DNA of 64,000 nt, taken from NCBI RefSeq assembly GCF_004664715.2, contig NC_051071.1, positions 31,188,161 to 31,252,160 on the forward strand. The letters run 5' to 3'. Positions 46,687 to 58,067 of the stretch are shown piece after piece (the stretch's first letter is position 1; each line of letters begins with the position of its first letter). This DNA comes from Peromyscus leucopus. Its lineage: Eukaryota; Chordata; Mammalia; Rodentia; Cricetidae. The position numbers and the translations under genes were made by a program. A model generated the notes under the pieces. The model worked only from the letters and a program-made list of their open reading frames with translations, was not told the origin of the DNA and made no database searches.

Positions 46687-47544
46687 TACTTTTATTCTTT
46701 CCAGTCTCTTTAGTGAGATGATTCTTCACATGAATTAAATGCCCATTCCATTTTTCCCCCATACAATAGATACATATTTGGTACTGGGATTTCTAAACTC
46801 TCTTTTCATATTCCATCTTGAATGTGATTGTTTGTTGAGAAATACTGCTGTATTTAAGGCATGTAGCACTCAAAGTGAGGAGCTAAAAGTACAAATTGTA
46901 ACTCTCCAGAGCTTCTATGCATGGTGGTTCTGAGGATTTTCTACAGTTCACAGAAAGCCAGTGATGGGATTTTACTGTGGTAGCAGCCCCTTTCATTATT
47001 GGGGGATTTGCATTAATGACATGACTGTCCAGCTGTTGAGGAATACTACACTCTCCCATGTTCCTTTTCAGTGCCCTTGGGCCAACTCTAGAACTAAGCC
47101 CCTCACTCCCAAAGTGCCATATTGCACATGCTCTATCACTTTCAACACTGTACCGTTGCTTGGCAACAGCAATCCTTGTTTCCCTTGTAAGATGGGAAAG
47201 AGACAAAATGGATAATCAGGAAAACCTCTAGCCTTATAATTTCTCATACCTTTTGTAGAAAGACAAGAAGTGAGTCTTAGTCTCAATGCTATCTTACAAC
47301 TGCATCCTGGAGATATTTTGGTTACATGAAAGGACTTTTAGTTTCAATCATACTTAAAGTCAGGGACCACATTAGTTCCCAAAGCTTCAGTGGTTCAGAT
47401 GGCTGAATCTGTATTTATTAACCTAGTTACATTGCTGACAACTAGGAAATTACTAATAGCAAGTGATCTGATGGTTAAGGTACAGGGACACTGATGTAGG
47501 TAAATCAGTCAGTCACTCACCTCATCTTCACTGAGGACGTTTTG
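46687..47544. other. Unassigned DNA
   Basis: Overlapping frames on both strands (46883-47206 minus, 46961-47215 plus) of 107 and 84 codons have no family features. No repeat recognised. Confidence 0.4.
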
Positions 47545-47775
47545 GGAACACTAATAGCTATCATTTAGTAAATACGTCTTTGCATGTGCAGCTTTATTCT
47601 CAAGGCTTTTACCTATCACTGTGGTTAATGGCTGTGACATTCTTGTGCAGCTGGATCTTTATTTGTGCCTTACACATAAGAAAATTACTGCTCAAACACA
47701 TCAAATAAATGGTTAATTTCATGTGGAACATCCGATTTGAACCTAGGGCTGTTTGACTCTGAGTCTCTTACTCCC
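47545..47775 (-). repeat. MIR SINE, antisense, with internal expansion
   Basis: 'caaataaatggttaatttca' and 'gatttgaacctagggctgtt' with 'actctgagtctcttactccc' match antisense MIR order. The central part is longer than usual. Confidence 0.6.
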
Positions 47776-50354
47776 TTAAATCACCTATCTTCTCTAACCG
47801 CAGTTCACTTATCACTTGCTGAGCTCTGGGCCACTTCACAAATCCCAGTCACTGTTCAGGTTCTCATGATTTAGTACAGTAGCACAGGGCTGACCAGTTA
47901 GGGTTGGCTGCTTGATTAATTCTAATCATATCCTTTACCTTCTTTGTATGTTGCTAAATCTTAGATTCAAACATTGGCTCCAGCACTAACAAGCTTGTGG
48001 CAACATTGTTGAATCAAGTTGTATTGCCCATAATTATTAACCTGTAGTGATTATGCCAGCCGTATCTGTCAAGAAGAGTGAAGGTTATGGGAGTTTTTTC
48101 CTTTTGCAGGACAGCATGTTAAACATGTCACAGGAATATGTCTGCAAGATATATGAGAATCCTGGCTCAGAGGCATAGACTTTATCAATGTCAACCCGGC
48201 AGGCAATGGGAACTTCACGCTCACATGAGTTTTCTTTAACCCACCCACTGTTCAGGAAGATTCTGTATATTCAGAATCTGTCTAAGGAATACAAAGAAGA
48301 TTTCCCAGTTTTTGTCTCAAAAGTAAACGTTTATTATACTATTCAGGGAAAAAATATTTTCTACACTCAGAAAGGAGACATTAACTCTATCTTCTCAGGG
48401 AAATTACAAAACAAATATTTTGAAAAAACTCAGAAAGTTTACTAAAAAATATGTAGGAAACCATACAAGATACATGGCAATTATTTCCCAATAGTATTAT
48501 AAAATTTTAAAAAATTATGAAAAAATTCCTTGTGTTCTATTTACCATAGAGGAGAAAACTAATTCATGTTTTATGAGTGAGGGAATAAGATAATGAATGT
48601 ATGGATGGATGAAAAATTGATGCTATGATGTTAAGAATAGACATGAAAACATAAAAACAGGAAAAATTCTTTTGAGAATTAAAACATACTTGATTCATAT
48701 TTGGCTCCACAGTAATTAGCTGTGGGGTCTTATAGGTGCAATATAGTCCTTATGACTCTTATTTTTATCTGTAAAATTAGAAGCATAACATTTATCCACA
48801 GATATAGTGTTATTGAATGAGATGCTCTGTGTGTTATATGTATATAAATGCATATAATAAAATATATTTTACATGCACACATGCCTGTATATTAGATATT
48901 ACATACATGTAATATATAATTAAGGTTTTTCATACAATAGATATTAATATACATGAACTTAAGCAGACAAACTAGTGAACACCTTCATGTTTTATGGAGC
49001 TTAGGTTAAAAATAAAAAGCTTCTAGATATTGCAAACAATGGGGGAAAAAACAATGGGAAAGAGGGACTCCAAGCCTCTAAGGGATGTTTCTGTTTCTTA
49101 TTACTGTTATCATTACACTTTTTACTAGTGTGCCTAATTCCTACTTTTTTTTCTTTCTCTACACAATCTTTCTTTGTCCTGTCACCCATCACAAAAGATG
49201 TAGCTACTCCATCACAGTGAGATTTCATGTTTAGACTCAGCCAAATAGAAAGACTCATTATTTCTATTTGGTTCTAGCTTCAGTTACCTAGGGAAAAGGG
49301 TGTGTTTGGTTCTTTGAGGCAGAATATTTTCATCATAAATGGCCCTACTGTGGGCTGGGGATGGAAATGGCAGGGAGCGATTTCAACATAGGAAGGTATT
49401 CTGTGAGAAAACCACATGAGAAACAGAGGCTTCAAGAATCTCCTGGAAAACAGGAAAGGCCGTAGCCCCAGTGCAATGTCATTATTGTTATTATTATATA
49501 TAGGTGGCTTTATTATTTATAGCCAGAGACTTGAGTATCACAGATTACAAAGAAAAGGAAGATTGAGGTATGTGTGATGATGGGATCATCATGTATTAGA
49601 AAGAGGAAATGAGTTGTGTAATGTTATAGCCAGGAAGAGAGTAGCTTCCTTTGCTAATATGAAATGAATTGTAAAATGAATAAAAGTCTCCAGCTATATG
49701 TTCTTCCTTACTGTTAGTAGAACACTGCTATGTTTCTAAGTTTATGTGAAGGGCAGAAAGTGACTGAGAATTGAGTATCAGTTGGGTAGGGAGTGGAAGT
49801 TATAGAAACTAAGGTAAGAAAAGCAAACGAAATCTAGGTCACAGAGATGACTGTGGAACATGTCCCATTCAGACACAGAGACAAGTAGAAACCACTGAGT
49901 GGCTTATGTAGTAGACAGTCATGATCATGAAAAGACCATGGCATTATAGAGGAGGGTAGAACAGGATAATTAGGAGACAGGAAAGGCTGTTAAGTGTTAC
50001 TGTTGGAGAGAAGAATTGATATGCTCTGATAACCTTCTATTAGCAATTTAGAAGAACCGTGGAAATCAATGTTGAATGGGAGTTGTTTCAGTGTAAAAGG
50101 CCAGGATGGTCATCCTATATTTTATTAAATGTGAAGGGAAAGGGATCATCTAGGAGAAAAGTATGATACATCACCATATTCACATCACAACCAAGAGTGT
50201 CTCACATTCCAAGAGCACGGTCAAAGTTCCAGCCATGTTGAGAGCTTTAAAAAACAAATATATATATACTTTCATGCATATGTGCCTGAAGCTCCATTTC
50301 TCTCCAATAGCTTAAGAAACAAATGCATTGAAATACAACATTTATTAATTCTTT
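47776..50354. other. Unassigned AT-rich DNA
   Basis: About 2.6 kb without a recognised gene or repeat. AT-rich, with low-complexity stretches at 48830-48950. Confidence 0.45.
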
Positions 50355-50361
50355 GAAAATG

Positions 50362-50588
50362 TCGTGTATGTATGTAGTGTTTCTTATGTTCACCACACTC
50401 CTCTCTGATTCTCTCCCCATTCTCCTGCCCATCTCAGCTTCATAGCCTCTTTTTCTTTCTATTATTTTTATAGCCCACTGAGTTCAATTTGTGTTGCCTA
50501 TATATTCATGGGCATAGGGCCATCCACTGGGCTGTCATCAACCTACCAGAGGCCATACCTTTAAAGAAAACTGACTTTCTCTCCCCCA
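50362..50588 (-). mobile_element. L1/Lx 3' end, antisense
   Basis: 'tagcccactgagttcaattt', 'gggccatccactgggctgtc' and 'ttaaagaaaactgactttct' are antisense 3' UTR words. 'gaaaatg' at 50355-50361 and 50589-50595 is a possible 7-bp target duplication. Confidence 0.7.
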
Positions 50589-52045
50589 GAAAATGGATTT
50601 CTGTTGAGGCAGCATGATTTTTATGAAAATACACTAGGGTAAAGAATGAAACTGAGGCTGTAAGCACAGCTATGCTATCAAATAGCTTTTCTATTTCATC
50701 TCTAGGATTTGGTATTTACTCATTTTTTTTCAGACAAAGAAAAGGAAAAAATATCTAGACTACAGATTTCTATAATGCATGCAGGGACGAGCTTTGGAAT
50801 GTAATCAGTTTGTTGTTTTTCATTTGTGTGTTTTGGGTCAAGACATTCCAGGAGCTTATTTTTATTTTCCTTTTTTTAGCCAAGCTGTTAATAGCTTCTA
50901 CCCTTTCCAATTGCCTAGATAGAGATACATCAGGCATGTATTAAGGGCTTCATTAATATCAAGGTCATTTTGAATACTATTACTTCTCTATTGTAAATGA
51001 AGAAACAGAACTTTGGAGCATTGATAATATGTCTTATGCAAAGAGGAAAGTTAGTAGTTAATCCTAGACCAGTTAGAATCTGGATCAGGAACATATGCAG
51101 TCTCTTCCTAGAATTAAACCAAGATAGCATAGACAAAGTTCACAGTAGGAAATGAGCTTTCAGGGGCTTTCCATATTAGTTCCTGTGCCCACAGGATTTC
51201 TTGGAACTTTTGTCTTGTGGTTACCAAATACAAAAACAATACAATTTTAACTAATAGCTATTACAAAATCAATTCAGAGACACAAAGGTGGTAAGAATTC
51301 TTAATGGGAGATATAAAGTGAAAGGGCTTTGGATGCTATCACAGGCCTTTCACACATGAGGGATGGGGCAGAAACTGATGATTATCCTCTGCAAAGTTCA
51401 TTTGGGAAGAGCAGCCTAACAGTCATCTGTATCAAGTGGAACAGGTGAAGCTGGACATCTTATCTGATGATAATGAGCATTCATGATTTATTTTTAAAAG
51501 GCAGTTCTTGAGCTAGATTGTAACCTGTTAATAGCAATGGGTAAAATAACATATTTCAGTGAGGTAACCATTTGAAAGATTTTAAATGAAAGGATGGAAT
51601 GAGATTTCTCCTTAGAATGCCTTCCATGCAGCTTTGACATAAATGCCACCTTCTAGAGAAGTCTCTGAGTCAAAGCTTATCTTTCCTTGCTGATTCCTAG
51701 ACATTTACTCTCATTTCTCTTTCTCCCTTACTATCTTTACTACAATTTCTATCTGTGGATATGTTTATTAGTTGATATAAGTTTTTTTTTGTAGCCTTCC
51801 CATTTATGTGAAGACTCTTGAAAGAGATTACTATGTTTATAATTTTGTTTGCTCTTTGCACTATTGTAGCATCATATCCAGTAGAGAGATGATAATATAA
51901 TCATTTGTTGTATTGAGACAGAATAACAAAACATGGGAAGTATTTTGGTATAACATCCATTAAAAACTTGTAAGGAAACAAGAATGTCATGGGACCACTA
52001 AGTCCTAAGTTCCATTGAGCCTCACAAACTTAAAGCCTTCCTTGA
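50589..52045. other. Unassigned DNA; weak MIR near 50990-51120
   Basis: 'gtaaatgaagaaacagaact' and following words suggest a MIR, but weakly. No gene recognised. Confidence 0.4.
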
Positions 52046-52049
52046 AATG

Positions 52050-52205
52050 GTTCACATCTTGGGACAGATGGTTCATTATAGCTAAGTCTTGTCTGTGCAT
52101 TGTTAGGGATTGAACAATAGCTCTGGCTTCCGTGTTATCACTCCCACCCTATTGTGCCAAGCAGAGTTGAACAAAATTGTCCCATGTTGAGAACCCCTAA
52201 TCTAA
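52050..52205 (+). repeat. Ancient hAT-Charlie-type DNA transposon fossil
   Basis: 'tctgtgcattgttagggatt' and a terminal 'gttgagaacccctaatc' match the mammal-wide hAT type whose ends read like 'gttgagaaccactg'. Name (MER20/MER5-like) uncertain. Confidence 0.55.
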
Positions 52206-54974
52206 GATGACAAATTAAGCCAAAAGGAAGTACGATCTTAGCATGTTGCAAGGTAAATTGCTTTTGTATGTGGAGGCCATTTCCCTTCATTTATTTTATG
52301 AATAGAATTCATTAACAACAGTTTTTATAATAATTGTTTTAATAATATTTCTTATGCCATGAGCATGAGGGAGTTTATCAGCCAAGAATTTTAATAGAAA
52401 CACAGAAACTTGCTTTGACTGATACAAGAGGGAGAGGACTTTATTAAAAAGGCTATTAAGGAAATCCAAAATTGCTAAGGATGTCGGAGAGCCAGGGATA
52501 GAACAAAAAAAAAAAAAAAAAGAAGAACAAAAGAAGGAAATCTAGGCTATGAGGACACTAGCTAAAAAAATCACACCTAACGGAGTTTGGTAGGCATTGT
52601 TGCTGTTAGCCATGATGCTGTGGCATGTGTGGTTCATTTAGTCATCTTCAGTCCTCTTGCCAAGAATGTTGTCACTGCTGTCTCCACCCCCACTAAGCTT
52701 GCCAATGCATCCTGTATACCCCTGCTTCTATGCCTCTTTCTCTCTTGTAAGCATCTGATGATCTGATATTTATGAATGTGCTGAGTCTCAAAAGGCAAGT
52801 AAGGCTTGCAAAGTATGCACATGGCCTTTTGGCTTTTAAGGTGGAGGCAAGTTCGACCTTTCACTAGGACCATGGCATGAAGAATTTACTAAACATTAGG
52901 TATAAATTTAGATTCCAGGTAATTGCAAAGCAATATGCACTAAGACATAAACTATGGCAATAATCAACAGTACTCAAGGTAGAAACAAGCTATTGTAGCT
53001 GTCTTTCACCTGTTGAAGGAGTAAACATTTGATGTATTGAGTTATATTTACCTCTTATTCCAAAGAGGAGTTTGGCAGTTTTGTCTTCTGGAAGTAGGAG
53101 TCCACAAACTAATCTTTAGCACCCCATTGCCTCTCCAACCCTTGGCTACATCAGGGCAGATACAGTGAGAGGAAGAGTCCTGCCATTCTCTGAAGTCCCA
53201 TTTCCCCTGACTCTATTCCTCAAAGTGCCTTGAATGGCTCCCAAATAAGGGCAGACACAAGATGTTCTGGCCAACAAATTGCAGTAGCATTTGCTGGGCT
53301 TCCAGAATTCATTGCATTTCAATGTGTCAACCCTGTCCTCTGTGAGCTCGTCTGCATAACAAACAGTCAGCGCCTTCATGGATAATTCAAGCTCCAGCAA
53401 TTTCTCAGCTCAGATGGAACAGTACCAGCTTTGCTAGAGTGGAAAACAGATTATAAACTGCAAACTCATTAATTCTACAAATGTTTGCTATACTTAGGGA
53501 AAGCCGTTTCCCATCATTTTCTTCATCTCCTTCTAGAGTCAAGTTGGCTCTGTTTGAACACTTCCTAGTAAAATAGCTCTAGTGGATATGCAAACTGGAG
53601 AGAACAAAAGAATTGTGCTTTGAGTGTGTGAGCAGAGAGGAGAACTAACTTTTCTAAGTCTCATTCTTCATTTGCAATACACTCACTGTAGTTTATTCTG
53701 GACTTGCCAAGGTGAACCAGTGTAACAAATTACCCCTAAATCCTAATGACAACACAAAGTTACTTTTCATTCACAGATTACATCTGACATCTTTTTCCAA
53801 TGTTCCAATGTTTCCAATGTTTCAACTTGTTCTACATAGTTTATTGTCACAGATGTGTACAAGGTCACAAAGGGGTACATAAGAGTAGTACTTAATCCAT
53901 ATTGAATCGAGACAGTGATTCATTTGAATGATGTAAAGCCTAAGAAAAAAACTTCACTGATGTGGGAAAGTTAACTAGAATTTACTGAACTTTAATTAAG
54001 CACAATTGCCAACATGAAAAAGAAAAGGTACATGCAGAATATTAACACTGCTCATTATGAAGTCAAAGATATCAAAAGACAAGAAACAAAAACCAAACTA
54101 GAAAGGATCAAGTTATTAGAGGGGCTAGTCCTTTGGAAGTGTAGGCCTTATGCTAAGTAAGAAGGGAGTTTGCCTATCTCAGAGTATAAAATAGCCCAAC
54201 TGTTGTTTCTGGAAGCCAATGTGACTTCTGTATGGGGAATATGTTTACTGTGATAGGACATGTGGACAAGGAGACTAATAAGGATAGACTCCAGAGTTCA
54301 AGATGGAGAATCAGGAAAATGACAAGGATGAGAAGAAAAGAACAAACAAAATATTTGGAAGCACAAGTGACAGAGCAAATTTGTGATTGACAGAATAAAG
54401 GAGTCAAGAGAAGTAGGGTACTAAACCTTGTTTCCTCAGATGGATAACAAAATGAATAATGACTTTCAGAAACAGAGGAAGACAAGATGAGCAATTTGAA
54501 GAATACATAATTCATATTACATCCAGGTAAACTTAAGACATCAATAAAATTGAGCAGTTTGGTTAAAAATGCTGCAATTCAAGGAAAAAGTCTAGAAATT
54601 ATGTATATTCACAGGAGTATCACTATGTAAACGATAGAACAAATCCTTTAGGTAAATAACACCATCCACAGTAATTAAAATATTGAGATCAGCAACCCAG
54701 AGAAGAAATTCTGATATACTCATTTGAGTGCATAATAGAAAATGCAGGAAGCAATTAAGTAGGTTGAGAAGGAGACATCACAGAGACAAGAACAATCTGA
54801 GTTTTAATGGGGCAGGGTCATCAAAGAATTAAAGAACTTGAACAAAATGGTTCAGCTGAGGATGTGAGGTACAAAGAAGTGCAGAAAATTAGAAATAGAA
54901 ACATACCTACTAAATTTAATCATGAAGATGTCACTTAGAATATCAGTTTCTGTCAATCACAGTGGACTTAGTTG
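52206..54974. other. Unassigned DNA
   Basis: About 2.8 kb with an A17 run at 52505-52521. The longest frame is 113 codons on the minus strand (54174-54515), hydrophobic but without a recognisable family. No repeat recognised. Confidence 0.45.
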
Positions 54975-55130
54975 TTGAATATTCATTGGATATCTATTCA
55001 GTTATTATCCTGTTTCAGGTTTTGGGTTGAACACTGAGGATCAAGGTGAATAAAATAGGTGTAGACACTTGGGGAGCCTAGAATCTAGTGGGTGACAAGG
55101 ACATAAACAGCCCCATATGGAATAAAAGTA
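54975..55130 (+). repeat. Ancient LINE-like fragment
   Basis: 'attggatatctattcagtta' with 'ggggagcctagaatctagtg' follows the mammal-wide motif also seen at 13690 and 33255. Confidence 0.45.
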
Positions 55131-55974
55131 ATTAAGTTGCTGATGTATTATGAAGATATGCTTTTAGAAATAAGTTGGAAGAGTTAATAGATTGTACTTT
55201 CAAAACTTTATCATCAAAGATACTGTAGAAACCAATGTAAACAAATACACAGAATACAATCTAAATTCAAGGGAACTTTTACAGTGAGATGCCTGAACAA
55301 GTTTATGAAGGTTCACATTGGTAATATTGTAATAAGGATTGATAATTGATAAGGCAAGCCCTGTGAGTTGTAAAGGAGCATGGTGATTCATGTAAAGAAT
55401 TAGATTTGCTTCAGGAAAGAGAACTCCTTGGAAGAAAGACTAACAAGCTTAAAAAACAGTGGGAGATGTGATGAGGCTGATATTCTTACTCAAGTAGAAG
55501 ATGAGTCTACTTGATAAGGACAAGGAAGGTGACATTTAATTAGAAAACTAGTGGAAGGAAAATAATTTGTTTTCTTAATGAATAATTTGCAAATGCTTAT
55601 AAACTAATGCTATCCCTTCAGAGGCATGGTCACATGCACCTTGGAACTTGAGCAGTGTATTCTACCGTTGTAATTCTAACAATGTAATTCAACTTCGGAC
55701 TTTGTGACTGGGCATTGGTGAATGTAACCTAACTGAACAGAAATGATGTCATACTTAGGTTTGGCCTCCTAAGGTGTCTTATATGATTTCCTAGATCTTG
55801 GAAAAGACAAGTTTTACATGCTAGAGCTTTTAGACAACATCTGGAGGGAAATAACCAACAACAGCTAAGATGAATGGGTTTTATTTAGTTTAGCTGTTAT
55901 ACAAATGAATCATAAGACTTTTTTTCTAACTTAAAACACTGATTTTTGGGGGGGTTAATTTTAAAGAATATATA
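55131..55974. other. Unassigned DNA
   Basis: No gene or repeat recognised. Confidence 0.4.
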
Positions 55975-56396
55975 TGATGGTTAGTTTTAATTGTCAACTT
56001 GATATGATCCAGAATTATCTTGGAGGAGAGTCTCAGTGGGGAACTTTGTTAATTAGAATAGCTCGTGAGCATGTCTGTGGTGGACTGTCTTGATTGTTTG
56101 AATTAAGGTGGGAAGAATTTCCCATTGTGGGCAGCAACATTTGGATTTGGGCCCTAGACTGTATAAGTGCACAGAAGGGGCTGAACACAAAAAGGCATAT
56201 GCATATTTATTTCCTCTCTGCATTTATTTCCTCTCTGCTCCTGAACATAGATGTGGTGTGAACAGTTGCTTTAAGTTTGTATCAACTCTCCAGAATTATT
56301 GACTGTCACCTAGAGTTGTCAACCATATAGGCTATGCCCTGCCAAGTTACTTTTGTCAGGATATTTTATCACAGTGACCGAAATAATACTAGGACA
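55975..56396 (+). repeat. Family A interspersed element, complete
   Basis: From 'tgatggttagttttaattgt' to 'tgaccgaaataatactagga', about 420 bp. A 17-bp internal tandem duplication ('catttatttcctctctg' type) lies at 56202-56237. Confidence 0.75.
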
Positions 56397-57307
56397 CTCT
56401 CTTTCCTGACAAACATAACTGGTATAAAATATTTTGACACTGATTTAATCATACATTCAAATATTTATTTGCTTCATTTTTTATTTGTTGTCTTATAATC
56501 AAGAATGTGTTTAAAAGACAGTTATGCTTATTATTTGAATTTTCTGGTTTATTTCTTTGGGAAATAGTGTAGAAGGGTTTGGGGCCTTTACAGGGATGTA
56601 CACAAAGAACTCACTACTTAAGAGCCCAAACTGTCCTATTGATAAGACACAACATTCAACTATTTAGAGGCATTTCCCAACCCATCTCTTGCCTTTCAAC
56701 ATCAAATTGCTCCTTTCTACATGTTTCTCAGAACTCAGGTCTCCACAAAAAGGCAGGTATTGATCAACCAAGACAAAAAGCGAAAGTATTTCTTTTTCTT
56801 GCAATAATAACCATACCTTTCAATTACTTCTGAAAGGACAGAGCACATAATATAAGACCTTTCAGCAATATACTATCCAAGATTAGAGACCTCAGCATCT
56901 ACCTACTTTACCTTTATTTATTATAAATAGTGTCTTTCTGTCTTCTTATCCTTTTTACATGAAACTTTTAAAATTTTCAGCCTTCTCTTTAATCACAGTT
57001 TGGTTTTTCTGTTGGATTTGAAGTATGTAAAAGGTACTGCCAAACATGTAGCAGTACAACATTTTTGGTAATGTAATGAGGATTAAAAATAATTTTTGAT
57101 TAACTTTTTCTCTGTAACTTTTGAGACATTGTAAGAATTATGATATTTGTAATCTTGACTATCTAGTTAAAGAGCAATGTTTTATTTTCTCTTTCATAGA
57201 ATAGGAACAATCCAATTGCTAATTCAAATCAGAGTAAGACATATACCAAATATATATAACATACTTAGTAAAGAATTAAGTACATACTCTTAAAAATTCA
57301 GTTAGGG
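56397..57307. other. Unassigned DNA
   Basis: No gene or repeat recognised. AT-rich immediately before the L1. Confidence 0.4.
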
Positions 57308-57865
57308 TATTCACCAATCTGATCACCAGGGTAGGCCATCTCAGGCACCCTCTCCAACACTGCTAGTAGTCTAAGCTGAAGTCATTCCTGTTGATTCTTG
57401 GGAACTTCCCTCACACCAGATTTCTCCCTAGCCCCATGATGTCTCCCTCTATCAAGATATCTCGCTCATTGTTCTCCCACTCAGCCACTGTTCCAGCTCG
57501 ACCATCCTATTCTCCCATGCTCCTATCCCCTATCCCCTACCCTCCATCACCCCCTCTCACTCCCAGTTTAATCAGGAGATCTCATCTATTTCTCCTTCTC
57601 AGGGCGATCCATTTATCCCTCTTAGGGTCCTCCTTGTTAGTTAGCTTCTCTGGAGATGTGGGTTATGGTCTGGTTATTCTTTGCTTTACATCTAGTATCC
57701 ACTTATGAGTGAGTACATACCATGTTTGTCATTCTGAGTCTGGGTTACCTCACTCAGGATGATATTTTCTAGTTCCATCCATTTGCCTGCAAATTTCATG
57801 ATGTCATTTTTTTTTTTTAATGCTGAGTAGTACTCCATTGTGTATATGTACCACATTTTCTTTCT
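57308..57865 (-). mobile_element. L1 ORF2 tail and proximal 3' UTR, antisense, lacking the 3' end
   Basis: Minus strand: begins with the end of ORF2 (VVHIYTMEYYSA word), then the proximal 3' UTR. It stops at 'ggtgaataccctaactga', whereas the copy at 19899-20854 continues for about 550 bp to its poly(A). There is no poly(A) here, so the element is 3'-truncated. The 105-codon plus frame is antisense noise. Confidence 0.8.
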
Positions 57866-58067
57866 TTTCTTTTTCTTTTTTTGGAAAATTAACCCATTTT
57901 AATTATTTAAAAACAAAAAATACAATACAACATCAAATATCCCTTACCATCTACAATTGAGTTAAATCCAAACATCCTAAGACTGAACAGTCTCCTACCC
58001 AGAGGCAGCAAATGGTGGGCCGCTGAAGACACACAGGTTAACTCTGAAGATCCAAGTTCCAGCTGTG
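57866..58067 (-). pseudogene. Possible mRNA 3' end retrocopy joined to L1
   Basis: Not L1-like, and replaces roughly 900 bp of ORF2. On the minus strand it ends with an A-rich tail (the complement of T-rich 57857-57882). An ATTAAA polyadenylation signal (complement of 57898-57903) lies about 15-20 bases upstream. These are the marks of a processed transcript 3' end. I cannot identify the source gene. Alternative: an unrelated sequence with a fortuitous A-tract. Confidence 0.45.

Noticed and set aside
54174..54515. Possible small membrane protein of 113 codons
   Set aside because: Hydrophobic by composition, but no signal, motif, exon boundary or neighbour supports it.
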